Source of the DNA: Streptomyces cavernicola
GTDB lineage: Bacteria; Actinomycetota; Actinomycetes; Streptomycetales; Streptomycetaceae
Direction of reading: 5' to 3'
NCBI RefSeq assembly: GCF_029968035.1
Contig: NZ_JASCIQ010000054.1
Span: 1 to 51,264, forward strand
DNA: 51,264 bases
Shown here: one piece after another, positions 16,615 through 26,400 of the stretch
Position numbering within the stretch: position 1 is the first letter of the stretch
How the letters are laid out: each line of letters starts with the position of its first letter
Translations under genes and position numbers: made by a program
The notes under the pieces: generated by a model
What the model was told of the DNA's origin: nothing
Databases searched by the model: none
The model's input: only the letters and a program-made list of their open reading frames with translations

Positions 16615-17118
16615 TCAGGCTCGCTGCCGCCGCTTCACCGCGGCGATCGCCCGGTCCGTCTCGCGCCGGTCCTGCTTCTCCCGCAGCGTCTGCCGCTTGT
16701 CGTACTCCTTCTTGCCCTTGGCGAGCGCGATCTCGACCTTGGCCCGGCCGCCCTTGAAGTACAGGGACAGCGGCACGATCGTGTGGCCGGTCTCCTGCGA
16801 CTTGGACTCCAGCTTGTCGATCTCCACGCGGTGCATCAGGAGCTTGCGCTTGCGGCGCGCGGCGTGGTTGGTCCAGGTGCCCTGCGCGTACTCCGGGACG
16901 TGCACGTTGTGCAGCCAGGCCTCGTGGCCGTCGATCTGCACGAAGCCGTCCACCAGGGAAGCCCGGCCCTGGCGCAGCGACTTGACCTCGGTGCCGGTCA
17001 GGACGAGACCGCACTCGTAGGTGTCGATGATGAGGTAGTCGTGCCGGGCCTTCTTGTTCTGGGCGATGATCTTCCGCCCGTCGCCCGTGTCCTTGTCTTT
17101 CTTCTTCTTCGCAGCCAT
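16615..17118 (-). CDS. smpB: SsrA-binding protein SmpB
   Basis: This 167-residue protein matches SmpB throughout. KKKKDKDTGDGRKIIAQNKK is followed by ARHDYLIIDTYECGLVLTGT, the EVKSLRQGRASLVDGF segment of the beta-barrel, and a basic C-terminal tail (KKEYDKRQTLREKQDRRETD) that sits in the decoding centre. It binds tmRNA, encoded just downstream, and delivers it to stalled ribosomes. The ATG at 17118 lies 18 bp after the stop of the S41 protease gene, so the two are probably co-transcribed. Confidence 0.96.
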   Translation of the reverse strand: MAAKKKKDKDTGDGRKIIAQNKKARHDYLIIDTYECGLVLTGTEVKSLRQGRASLVDGFVQIDGHEAWLHNVHVPEYAQGTWTNHAARRKRKLLMHRVEIDKLESKSQETGHTIVPLSLYFKGGRAKVEIALAKGKKEYDKRQTLREKQDRRETDRAIAAVKRRQRA

Positions 17119-17136
17119 AGTGCCGTCATTTTCGCA

Positions 17137-18300
17137 CTACGAGGGGGTGCCGAGGCCACTCAATACTGTGCGGATCCTGGACTCCACGCCCTCGTCGACA
17201 TCCAGGTCCGGGGTGATGCCGCGGCCGTCGACGCTCCGCCCGGACGGCGTGCGGTAGTGGCCGACGGTGAGCTCGGCGACGGAGCCGTCGGGCAGCCGGC
17301 TCGGCAGCTGCACCGAGCCCTTGCCGAAGGTCCGCGAGCCGAGGACGACCGCGCGGCCCCGGTCCTGCAGGGCTCCGGCGAGGAGTTCGGCCGCGCTCAT
17401 CGTGCCGCCGTCGACCAGCGCGACCAGGGGTCTGTCGGTGTCGCCGCCGCCGCGCGCGTGCAGGGCGCGCTGCTCACCGCGTACGTCGTACGTCGCCACC
17501 AGGCCGCCGTCGAGGAACGCGGAGGCGGCGGTCACGGCCTCCGCGACCAGGCCGCCGGAGTTGCCGCGCAGGTCGAGCACGATGCCGCTGCCCGCGGGCG
17601 CGGTGCGGACCGCTTCGCGGACCCGCTCGCCGGTGCCCTTGGTGAAGGCCGAGACCTTGATCCACAGGGTGCCGTCGGCCCGCTGCTCGACGTTGACGGT
17701 GGGGGTCTCCAGGCGGGCCCTGCGCAGGCTCTCGGTCCAGGCGCGCGAGCCGCGCTGCAGGCCGAGCTCGACCTCGGTGCCCGCGTCGTCGCCGGTGCCG
17801 CGCAGCTGGTCGACGACCTCGCGGACCCGCTGGCCCGCTATCGGCCGGCCGTCGATGGAGCGGAGCCGGTCGCCGGTGCGGATGCCGGCGCGCTCGGCGG
17901 GGCCGCCGTCCTGCACCCGGTCGACCTCGATCCGGCCGTCCTCGCCGCGGCGGGTCCACAGGCCGACGCCGATGTACGCGCCGTCCAGCTCGTCGGCGAA
18001 CGCGCGGTACTCGGCCGGGTCGTACACCGTGCCCCAGCGGTCGCCGCTGCGGCTGACCTCCTCCTCGGCGGCCGCGGCGGGCGACTTGCCGTCGGCCATG
18101 GCCTCGGCGGCGGCGTCGGCGACGCGCTCGCTGTTGGAGGCGGGGGCGGCCGAACGGGCCGAGAGCTCCGGCTCGTTGTGATCGGCGGCGTCGAAAGTGC
18201 CGGTCGCGGCGCCTGCGGCGAGGACGCCGGCGAAGACCAATGTCAGGGCCGCCCCGCGGCGGACGCTGCGGGGCCGGGAGAACGCATCGAGGCCCGACAT
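17137..18300 (-). CDS. S41-family C-terminal processing protease (Ctp) with PDZ domain
   Basis: The 387-residue membrane-anchored or exported protein has a hydrophobic N-terminus (about 15-36), a PDZ domain (about 108-180; GIRTGDRLRSIDG) and an S41 catalytic domain. Ser302 in GTMSAAELLA and Lys327 in RTFGKGSVQ form the Ser-Lys dyad, and LDLRGNSGGLV is the substrate-binding loop. Such proteases process or degrade exported proteins from their C-terminus. It lies between ftsX and smpB on the same strand, as in other streptomycetes. ATG 18300 was chosen because the open frame upstream to 18408 runs through the ftsX terminator hairpin. Confidence 0.92.
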   Translation of the reverse strand: MSGLDAFSRPRSVRRGAALTLVFAGVLAAGAATGTFDAADHNEPELSARSAAPASNSERVADAAAEAMADGKSPAAAAEEEVSRSGDRWGTVYDPAEYRAFADELDGAYIGVGLWTRRGEDGRIEVDRVQDGGPAERAGIRTGDRLRSIDGRPIAGQRVREVVDQLRGTGDDAGTEVELGLQRGSRAWTESLRRARLETPTVNVEQRADGTLWIKVSAFTKGTGERVREAVRTAPAGSGIVLDLRGNSGGLVAEAVTAASAFLDGGLVATYDVRGEQRALHARGGGDTDRPLVALVDGGTMSAAELLAGALQDRGRAVVLGSRTFGKGSVQLPSRLPDGSVAELTVGHYRTPSGRSVDGRGITPDLDVDEGVESRIRTVLSGLGTPS

Positions 18301-18323
18301 GTCGGTGAGTCTAGGACAACGCA

Positions 18324-18357
18324 AGGCGCCGCACGGCCGGTTGACCGTACGGCGCCT
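18324..18357 (-). terminator. Hairpin after ftsX
   Basis: AGGCGCC and GGCGCCT with further pairing make a strong GC stem between ftsX and the protease gene. The minus-strand side continues TTGCGTTG, which is a poor T-run, so it may attenuate rather than fully stop transcription. Confidence 0.5.
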
Positions 18358-18367
18358 GGTAGGTGCG

Positions 18368-19285
18368 TCACACCTTGAGGTACTTGCGCAATGCGAAGAA
18401 TGCGGCAAGGGCGGGCATCAGCAGACCGATCGCGAGGACCAGCGGCAGCTTGGCGATCAGCTGGTCCCAGCCGACGAACTGGATCAACTGCAGCTTGTCG
18501 GCGAGCGCGAGACCGTGGTCGATCAGGAAGTACCGGCCGACGACCAGCATCACGCAGGCGACACCGGCGCCGAGCAGGCCGGCGAACGCGGCCTCCATGA
18601 TGAACGGCATCTGGATGTAGAAGCTGGACGCGCCGACGAGCCGCATGATGCCCGTCTCACGTCTACGGCTGAACGCCGATACGCGCACGGTGTTGACGAT
18701 CAGCATCATCGCGACGATCAGCATCAGCGCCATCACCGCGAGCGCCGCGTAGTTCATGCCGTTGAGCAGCTCGAAGAGGTTGTCGACGGTCTTGCGCTGG
18801 TCCTCGACGGCCTGCACGCCGTCACGGCCGTCGAAGGCCGACTTGATGAGCTGGTACTTCTCCGGGTCCTTCAGCTTGATCCGGAAGGACTCCTGCATCT
18901 GGTCCGGCGTAAGGGAGTTGACGAGGGGTGAGTCGCCGAACTGCTCCTTGTAGTGCTTGTACGCCTCGTCGCTGGACTCGTGGATGACGCTCTCGACGGA
19001 CGGCATGTCCTTCAGGTCCGCGTGAATCGCGTCCTTCTGGTCCGTCGTGACCGCGCCCTTGGTGCACTTGGGGTCGGTCTCCGCGTCTCCCTTGTTGCAG
19101 AAGAAGATCGCGACGTTGACCTTGTCGTACCAGTAGCCCTTCATCGTCTCGACCTGGTCGCGCATGAGCAGCGAGCCGCCGAAGAGCGCCAGGGAGAGGG
19201 CGACGGAGACGATGACCGCGAAGGTCATCGTGAGATTGCGGCGGAGACCGACGCCGATCTCCGACAGGACGAATTGGGCGCGCAT
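18368..19285 (-). CDS. ftsX: Cell division ABC transporter permease FtsX
   Basis: The 305-residue protein has a cytoplasmic N-terminus (MRAQFVLSEIGVGLRRNLTM), a first membrane segment (about 20-42), an extracellular domain of about 130 residues containing Cys pairs (FFCNKG, DPKCTKG), and three further membrane segments with RRRETGIMRLVGAS before the third. FtsEX couples division to activation of peptidoglycan hydrolases. GAAAGGA five nucleotides before the ATG supports the start. ftsE lies 48 bp upstream on the same strand. Confidence 0.96.
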   Translation of the reverse strand: MRAQFVLSEIGVGLRRNLTMTFAVIVSVALSLALFGGSLLMRDQVETMKGYWYDKVNVAIFFCNKGDAETDPKCTKGAVTTDQKDAIHADLKDMPSVESVIHESSDEAYKHYKEQFGDSPLVNSLTPDQMQESFRIKLKDPEKYQLIKSAFDGRDGVQAVEDQRKTVDNLFELLNGMNYAALAVMALMLIVAMMLIVNTVRVSAFSRRRETGIMRLVGASSFYIQMPFIMEAAFAGLLGAGVACVMLVVGRYFLIDHGLALADKLQLIQFVGWDQLIAKLPLVLAIGLLMPALAAFFALRKYLKV

Positions 19286-19333
19286 GGCGTCCTTTCAGTG
19301 CTCGTTAGCTGCCCGGTACTGCGGGGGCTCGGG

Positions 19334-20023
19334 TCAGTGCTGGTAGCCGTAGACGCCGCGCGACTGGTCGCGGACGAGGCGGCCCTTCTCCAGCTCGATG
19401 ACGCGCTTGCGCATCTGGTCCACGATCTGCTGGTCGTGGGTGGCCATCACGACGGTGGTGCCGGTCCGGTTGATGCGGTCGAGCAGCTTCATGATGCCGA
19501 CGGACGTCTGCGGGTCCAGGTTTCCGGTGGGCTCGTCCGCGATGAGCAGCATCGGCCGGTTCACGAAGGCGCGGGCGATGGCCACGCGCTGCTGCTCACC
19601 GCCGGAGAGCTCGCCGGGCATCCGGTCCTCCTTGCCGCCGAGGCCGACCAGGTCGAGCACCTCGGGGACGGTCTTGCGGATGGTGCCGCGCGGCTTGCCG
19701 ATGACTTCGAGCGCGAACGCGACGTTCTCGCCGACGGTCTTGTTGGGAAGGAGGCGGAAGTCCTGGAAGACGGTGCCCAGCTGACGCCGCATGTGCGGCA
19801 CCTTCCAGTTGGACAGGCGCGCGAGGTCTTTGCCGAGGACGTGCACCTGGCCGTGGCTGGCGCGCTCCTCGCGCAGCAGCAGCCGCAGGAAGGTGGACTT
19901 TCCGGAGCCGGAGGATCCCACGAGGAAGACGAACTCGCCCTTCTCGATCTCGAGAGAGACGTCCCGCAGAGCAGGACGGGTCTGCTTCGGGTACGTCTTG
20001 GACACGTTGTCGAATCGGATCAC
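19334..20023 (-). CDS. ftsE: Cell division ATP-binding protein FtsE
   Basis: This 229-residue ABC ATPase has Walker A GSSGSGKS (36-43), the signature LSGGEQQ (139-145) and Walker B MLLIADE (158-164) followed by PTGNLD; the switch His lies in MATHD. It pairs with FtsX at the septal membrane. The start is GTG with GAGG eight nucleotides upstream. The 251-bp gap upstream (20024-20274) is shared with the divergent zinc-ribbon gene and should hold both promoters. Confidence 0.96.
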   Translation of the reverse strand: MIRFDNVSKTYPKQTRPALRDVSLEIEKGEFVFLVGSSGSGKSTFLRLLLREERASHGQVHVLGKDLARLSNWKVPHMRRQLGTVFQDFRLLPNKTVGENVAFALEVIGKPRGTIRKTVPEVLDLVGLGGKEDRMPGELSGGEQQRVAIARAFVNRPMLLIADEPTGNLDPQTSVGIMKLLDRINRTGTTVVMATHDQQIVDQMRKRVIELEKGRLVRDQSRGVYGYQH

Positions 20024-20223
20024 GGATGCGCCTCGTACGTCGGGGGGCGTCGGGGTTAGGTGAGCGTGACCCTACGCGAAGCGGCGTGCGCGGCGCAGTC
20101 GGCGTCCTGGGTTGCGCGTTTTATCACGGATCTGACCGGCCTGCGGCCTGGAACACTTCGGGCTGAACCAGACGAGTTCCGGCGGGCCGCGCCGAAATCC
20201 GGGGAAGCTGGCACAGTGGTAGA

Positions 20224-20241
20224 GGGAACGGTTGCGTTCCC
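20224..20241. promoter_or_regulatory. Short hairpin in the ftsE / zinc-ribbon divergent region
   Basis: GGGAACG and CGTTCCC form a 7-bp stem with loop GTTG, 34 nt before the zinc-ribbon start and 200 nt before ftsE. It may be an operator or a leader hairpin. The rest of 20024-20274 shows no coding signal. Confidence 0.25.
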
Positions 20242-20274
20242 CTGAGCGTTGTGCGGAGGCAGAGAGGAGGCGGC

Positions 20275-20469
20275 ATGACCTTTGACAGGTTGGTCTGCGC
20301 GAACTGCGCGGCGCCGGTGAGCGAAGGGCGCTGCCCCGTATGCAGGGCGAACCGCCAGCGGATGCAGCAGGAGGGCCCCCTGGCCGGGCTGAACCTGAAC
20401 CCGGCGGCCTTGATCGCCCTACTGCTCGTACTGATCGGCGCTGTGGCGTTCCTGGCCCACCAGGCCTGA
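20275..20469 (+). CDS. Small zinc-ribbon, single-pass membrane protein
   Basis: This 64-residue protein has an N-terminal zinc ribbon (CANC...CPVC) and a C-terminal membrane helix (AALIALLLVLIGAVAFLAHQ), so the ribbon should face the cytoplasm. GAGAGGAGG just before ATG 20275 supports the start. Function is unknown. It lies between ftsE and the sortase substrate gene on the opposite strand, inside an otherwise conserved division and translation block. Its 3' end shares a bidirectional terminator with the convergent gene. Confidence 0.8.
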   Translation: MTFDRLVCANCAAPVSEGRCPVCRANRQRMQQEGPLAGLNLNPAALIALLLVLIGAVAFLAHQA

Positions 20470-20516
20470 GCCGCCGCCTCCCCTGGCGTACGGAAGCACG
20501 ACGCGTGACGACATGA

Positions 20517-20553
20517 CGAAAGGGCCCGGAGCTGGCTGCTCCGGGCCCTTTCG
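20517..20553. terminator. Bidirectional terminator between convergent genes
   Basis: A 16-bp perfect stem (20517-20532 with 20538-20553) and a 5-nt loop separate the plus-strand zinc-ribbon gene from the minus-strand sortase substrate gene. The stem ends in CGAAA/TTTCG, giving short T-runs in both directions. Confidence 0.88.
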
Positions 20554-20584
20554 GCTATGGCTTTCGCCGGGCTGCTACCGGTGA

Positions 20585-21262
20585 TCAGGCAGCGGCGCCG
20601 CGGTTGCCACCCACGAGGCGGGGCAGCATGCGGAAGCCGACACCGCCGGCGATCATGGTGGCGGCGCCGACGAGCAGGAACGTGGTCTCGGCCGCGCCCG
20701 TCTCGGCGAGCTCGCCCTTGCCCTTGCCCTGGTCCTCGGCGGGGACCTGCGGAGCGGTGTCCGTCAGGCCTTCCTTGCCCTGACCCTGCTCGACGGGCTC
20801 GTTGCCGCCGTCGGGGTCGGTGTTGTCGTTGCCGCCGCCGTTGCCGCCGCCGTTGCCGTTTCCGCCGCCGTTGCCGTTGCCGTCACCCGGCTCGGTGGGC
20901 TCCTCGGTCGGGTCCGTCGGCTCGTCCGTCGGGTCCGTGGGGTCCGTCGGCTCGTCCGTCGGGTCGGTCGGGTCCGTCGGCTCGTCCGTCGGGTCGGTCG
21001 GGTCCGTGGGAACGTCGGTCGGCGGGTCCGTCGGGATGCCGGTCGGCGGGTCCGTCGGCTCCTCGTCGTCATCGCCGCCCGGGAGGTCGAGGCCGACGTC
21101 CAGGCCGTCCTCGTCGACGCCGACGCTGGCGCCGGTGTCACCGGGAAGGTCGACGCCGAGGCCCACTGCGGAAGCGGCGCCGGCCGCGGCCAGCGAAGCA
21201 CCGGCGGCGATCACCGCACCGGCCGCTATCCGCGCTACGCGGATCCGCGTCTTCTTCGTCAT
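20585..21262 (-). CDS. Sortase-anchored surface protein with Thr-Asp-Pro repeats
   Basis: The 225-residue protein has a signal peptide (about 1-32) and an acidic region with repeats of the type TDPTDPTDEP, followed by Gly/Asn-rich sequence. A sorting signal LAETG at 185-189 is followed by a hydrophobic helix and a short tail ending in RGAAA. LAxTG is the motif cut by class E sortases of streptomycetes, so the protein should be linked to the wall. It has no catalytic domain and may act as a spacer or adhesin. A G-rich ribosome binding site precedes ATG 21262. It lies between prfB and ftsE, each of which is separated by its own terminator or promoter region. Confidence 0.88.
   Translation of the reverse strand: MTKKTRIRVARIAAGAVIAAGASLAAAGAASAVGLGVDLPGDTGASVGVDEDGLDVGLDLPGGDDDEEPTDPPTGIPTDPPTDVPTDPTDPTDEPTDPTDPTDEPTDPTDPTDEPTDPTEEPTEPGDGNGNGGGNGNGGGNGGGNDNTDPDGGNEPVEQGQGKEGLTDTAPQVPAEDQGKGKGELAETGAAETTFLLVGAATMIAGGVGFRMLPRLVGGNRGAAA
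20911..21000. repeat. Three tandem 30-bp units in the surface protein gene
   Basis: Three 30-bp units (20911, 20941, 20971) encode ten-residue Thr-Asp-Pro repeats. Partial units continue on both sides. Near-identity of the units at DNA level suggests slippage or recombination, so the copy number may vary between strains. Confidence 0.85.
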
Positions 21263-21492
21263 CTGCTGCTACCCCCAGTAGCTGTTTCGTTTATGGAGCA
21301 GCGCCCGGGGCAAAGGCCTGTTGGGAGACCGAGAGTGGTCCGTTCGCCCCCCGTCACAAGTGCCCCGGTAATACGCATGCCGCGAGCAACCCTTCCCACA
21401 ATTAAAGGCCGCGTCAAGGGCGTTGAGCGCCATATGTCCGCTATCAAGCGAGTTGGCCGTGGCACGGAGATCTGACTGTGACGCAAAAGGCG
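21263..21492. promoter_or_regulatory. Intergenic region upstream of the surface protein gene
   Basis: No gene is seen. The stretch is AT-richer than its surroundings (21360-21470) and must contain the minus-strand promoter of the surface protein gene. No single -10/-35 pair is convincing. Confidence 0.3.
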
Positions 21493-21526
21493 ACTGCCGC
21501 TCAAGAGAGGCCTCTTGAGCGGCAGT
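21493..21526 (-). terminator. Terminator of prfB
   Basis: A 15-bp perfect stem (21493-21507 with 21512-21526) and loop AGGC lie 50 nt past the prfB stop, followed on the minus strand by CGCCTTTTG. The stem is strong enough to work in both directions. Confidence 0.85.
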
Positions 21527-21576
21527 TACCTTGTCGACAAAGCTCCGGCGCGGGCGCGCGCGGGGGCCCGAATCGG

Positions 21577-22683
21577 CTACTTCTCCTGCTGCTTGCGCCA
21601 GCGGATGCCGGCCTCCAGGAAGCCGTCGATCTCGCCGTCGAGCACGGACTGGGGGTTGCCGACCTCGAACTCCGTCCGCAGGTCCTTCACCATCTGGTAG
21701 GGGTGCAGGACGTACGAACGCATCTGGTTGCCCCAGGAGCTGCCGCCGTCACCCTTGAGGGCGTCCATCTTGGCGCGCTCCTCCTGGCGCTGACGCTCGA
21801 GCAGCTTGGCCTGGAGGACGTTCATGGCGCTCGCCTTGTTCTGGATCTGGGAGCGCTCGTTCTGGCAGGAGACCACGATGCCGGTGGGGATGTGCGTGAT
21901 GCGGACCGCGGAGTCGGTGGTGTTGACGCCCTGGCCGCCGGGGCCGGAGGCGCGGTACACGTCCACGCGGAGGTCGGACTCCTCGATGTCCACGTGGTCG
22001 GACGACTCCACGACCGGGAGGATCTCCACGCCCGCGAACGAGGTCTGGCGGCGGCCCTGGTTGTCGAAGGGCGAGATGCGCACCAGGCGGTGCGTGCCCT
22101 GCTCGACGGAGAGCGTGCCGTAGGCGTACGGCGCCTTGACGACGAAGGTGGTCGACTTGATGCCGGCCTCTTCCGCGTACGACGTCTCGTAGACCTCGGT
22201 GCCGTAGCCGTGGCGCTCGGCCCAGCGGAGGTACATGCGCTGGAGCTGCTCGGCGAAGTCGGCCGCGTCGATGCCGCCGGCCTCCGCGCGGATGTTGACC
22301 AGGGCCTCGCGCTCGTCGTACTCGCCGGACAGGAGCGTGCGGACCTCCATCTCGTCCAGCGCCTTACGGACCTCGGCCAGCTCGGCCTCGGCCTCGGCGC
22401 GGGTGTCCGGGTCGTCCTCCTCCTCGGCCATCTCGAAGAGCACGCTCAGGTCGTCGAGGCGGCTGCGGAGGGCCTCCGTCTTGCGGACCTCGGCCTGCAG
22501 GTGCGACAGGCGACTGGTGATCTTCTGCGCCGCCTCCGGGTCGTCCCACAGGGACGGTGCCGCGGCCTGCTCCTCGAGCACGGCGATATCGGCCCTCATC
22601 CTGTCCAGGTCCAGGACGGCCTCGATGGACGCCATGGTGGAGGCGAGGGACTTGAGCTCTTCGGAAACATCGACGACTGCCAC
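21577..22683 (-). CDS. prfB: Peptide chain release factor 2
   Basis: This 368-residue release factor has the UGA-recognition motif SPF (204-206) and GGQ (249-251) in RASGPGGQGVN, the peptidyl-tRNA hydrolysis motif. The N-terminal helical domain is complete. The frame is continuous, so the programmed +1 frameshift that controls RF2 in many bacteria is absent here. The start is GTG with a weak ribosome binding site. It heads the prfB-ftsE-ftsX-smpB order typical of actinobacteria, though a surface protein gene and a small opposite gene are inserted. Confidence 0.96.
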   Translation of the reverse strand: MAVVDVSEELKSLASTMASIEAVLDLDRMRADIAVLEEQAAAPSLWDDPEAAQKITSRLSHLQAEVRKTEALRSRLDDLSVLFEMAEEEDDPDTRAEAEAELAEVRKALDEMEVRTLLSGEYDEREALVNIRAEAGGIDAADFAEQLQRMYLRWAERHGYGTEVYETSYAEEAGIKSTTFVVKAPYAYGTLSVEQGTHRLVRISPFDNQGRRQTSFAGVEILPVVESSDHVDIEESDLRVDVYRASGPGGQGVNTTDSAVRITHIPTGIVVSCQNERSQIQNKASAMNVLQAKLLERQRQEERAKMDALKGDGGSSWGNQMRSYVLHPYQMVKDLRTEFEVGNPQSVLDGEIDGFLEAGIRWRKQQEK

Positions 22684-22778
22684 GACACCAGCCTAACGGC
22701 TCGGCGAACCGAGCCTCTCCCCCCTGCGGACAACCGGCCTCGGGCCCGTGATGCAAGGGGTACGAGGGCGGCCCCGGC

Positions 22779-24029
22779 TCAGGGGACGTCCGGGGCCGTG
22801 GGGCTCGCGCCCTTGTTGTCCCGCGGGGTCGCGTCCGCGTCGTCCCCGCTCGCCGCGAGCCAGCCGCCCACGCCGACCGCCGCTGCCACGCCGACCGCCG
22901 CGGCGGTCAGGGCCAGACGGCGGCGCCGGGCCTCCATGCGGTGCCGGGCCGAGCCGGGGCGCGGGGATCCGGCCGTACGCGGGGCGCGGGCCGTGCCGCG
23001 CGCGCCGCCCGCGAGCTCGTCCGGGCCCGGCACCCGCATCGACGTGTGGGTGTCGCGGTTGGAGTCCGTCTTGCTGCCCGGCACGAGCGGCACGGCCCCG
23101 CGCCGCGGCGTACGGGACTCCTCGGCGTACGGCTCGGTCTCGGCGTACGCGGCGGGCTCCTCCTGGTGCTCCGCGTCCGGCTCGTCCACGTCCAGGGGGC
23201 CCATCCCGGCGAGCAGCGGCAGCTGCTCACGCAGGCGCGCGGCGAGCTCGGAGGCGCGCAGCCGGGACGCGGGCCCCTTGGCGAGGCACTGCACGATCAG
23301 CTGCCACAGCTCCTCCGGGATGCCCGGCAGCGGAACCACGGTCTCCGTGACGTGCCTGCGCAGTACGGCGCCGGGGTGGCCGCCGCCGAACGGCGTGAAT
23401 CCGGCGAGGAGTTCGTACAGGACCGTCGCGAGGGCATAGATGTCGACGGCCGCGCGCGGGGGCAGTCCCTCGATGATCTCGGGGGCCAGATAGTCCGGGG
23501 TGCCGATCACCTTCGTCGCGCGCGTGCGGCGGGGCGAGTCGACGAGCTTGGCCACGCCGAAGTCGGTCAGGAGCGCGGGGTGCGAGCCGCCGGGGCCGAG
23601 CGGGCCCTCCATGTCGAGGAGGACGTTCTCCGGCTTCACGTCGCGGTGCACGATGCCCGCGGCGTGCGCGGCCGCCAGGGCGTCGGCCACGTCCGCGGCG
23701 ATGGCGACGGCCGCCTCGGGGGCGAGCCTGCGCTCCCGGTCCAGGCGGGTGCGCAGATCGGTGCCGCGGACCAGGTCCATCACCAGGGCGAGGTCGTTGC
23801 CGTCGACGACGAGGTCGCGCACGCCGACGACGTGCGGGTCCGAGAGGCTGAGCAGGGCCGTGCGCTCCTGCACGAAGCGGCCCACCAGCTCCTGGTCGGA
23901 CGCGAGGTCCTCGCGCAGCAGCTTGATGGCGACGGGCCCTTCCGGACCCTCGCCGAGCCACACCGTGCCTGCGGAGCCGCGTCCCAGGATCTGGTTCGCG
24001 GTGTACCGGCTGCCGATTTTCCGTGCCAA
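22779..24029 (-). CDS. pkaB: Membrane Ser/Thr protein kinase, PkaB-like
   Basis: The 416-residue Hanks-type kinase has a Gly loop GRGSAG (16-21), Lys36 in AIK, HRDVKPEN with catalytic Asp130 and DFG at 156-158, and GTPDYLAPE in the activation segment. After the kinase domain (about 8-275) comes a charged linker, a membrane helix (about 367-393) and a short external tail. It has no PASTA repeats. Length and position next to a second kinase match pkaB of S. coelicolor as I recall it. The start is TTG with AGGAGC seven nucleotides upstream. pkaA lies upstream on the same strand, separated by a terminator. Confidence 0.88.
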   Translation of the reverse strand: MARKIGSRYTANQILGRGSAGTVWLGEGPEGPVAIKLLREDLASDQELVGRFVQERTALLSLSDPHVVGVRDLVVDGNDLALVMDLVRGTDLRTRLDRERRLAPEAAVAIAADVADALAAAHAAGIVHRDVKPENVLLDMEGPLGPGGSHPALLTDFGVAKLVDSPRRTRATKVIGTPDYLAPEIIEGLPPRAAVDIYALATVLYELLAGFTPFGGGHPGAVLRRHVTETVVPLPGIPEELWQLIVQCLAKGPASRLRASELAARLREQLPLLAGMGPLDVDEPDAEHQEEPAAYAETEPYAEESRTPRRGAVPLVPGSKTDSNRDTHTSMRVPGPDELAGGARGTARAPRTAGSPRPGSARHRMEARRRRLALTAAAVGVAAAVGVGGWLAASGDDADATPRDNKGASPTAPDVP

Positions 24030-24153
24030 AACTGCTCCTACGGGCTCCTGTTGGCAACAAAACTACGCGGCTCCGTCACCAACCTTCACGTCCAGGACGG
24101 AAATCACCCTCTGGATGTCGATAAATCTCCATGGTGGTGTGCGAGTTGACCGC

Positions 24154-24187
24154 AAAACGGCCACCACGCGTGCGTGGTGGCCGTTTT
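24154..24187 (-). terminator. Terminator of pkaA
   Basis: A 16-bp perfect stem (24154-24169 with 24172-24187) ends in TTTT on the minus strand, 27 nt past the pkaA stop. It separates pkaA from pkaB, so the two kinase genes are probably not one transcript. Confidence 0.88.
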
Positions 24188-24213
24188 GGTCGGAGCTTCG
24201 CGGGCGTGTGCGG

Positions 24214-25860
<1,647 letters not shown>

Positions 25861-26400
25861 GTCATGCGCTCCCTGTCGATCTGGTCCTGCTGGTCCTGCT
25901 GGTCTGGTGTGTGGTGCTGTTCTGTCGTCCGACGCCGGCCGCCTCGCGGGGCCCCCGTGTGCCCGTTCCGCGTCGAGCGTTCCGATCCACTGTAGTGGGG
26001 CCCGGCCGGGCACCGGTCTGGCGTTGTCTGCCCCGGTGCCACCCTCGTACACCTCCCTGTGAAAACCGCCGGATCCCGGTGAACGGATCGAGACAGCGGT
26101 TGTGAAGGGAAGACGTGCGGGCGCGGCCGATGGTTGCCGGGCGGGCGGAAGCCCGATCCTCGGGTGCGGGCGGGGCGGGCCGCGAGCCGTCGGCCGTGCA
26201 CAACGATCCCAACCGGCCTGTGCAGGCACTTTTGCGAGCAGACCCAGCCAATCAAGATCACTTGATGGTGGGCGGCGGGCGTGTTGTCGGTGCCAGGTGC
26301 GAGGATGCACAGCAGCACGGAGCCATGCCGTGTTCGGTGGGGGGAGTCACATGGGCCGTCCCCCTGCCGGGCACCCGCGCAGAAGGGACCGCTGACGGCG
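25861..26400. promoter_or_regulatory. 540-bp divergent region between pkaA and the FHA gene, with inverted repeat 26251-26266
   Basis: No gene is supported here; the open frames lack coding bias and ribosome binding sites. ATCAAGATCACTTGAT at 26251-26266 is a perfect inverted repeat with a 4-nt centre, about 135 nt upstream of the FHA gene, and is a candidate operator. The region must hold promoters for both genes. Confidence 0.4.

Noticed and set aside
20200..20275. tRNA-like stretch (gcacagtggtagagg followed by a 7-bp hairpin)
   Set aside because: No acceptor stem or T arm can be formed; only the D-arm-like words match.
21577..22683. Programmed +1 frameshift in prfB
   Set aside because: The release factor reads continuously from its GTG start through the GGQ motif; there is no early in-frame UGA.
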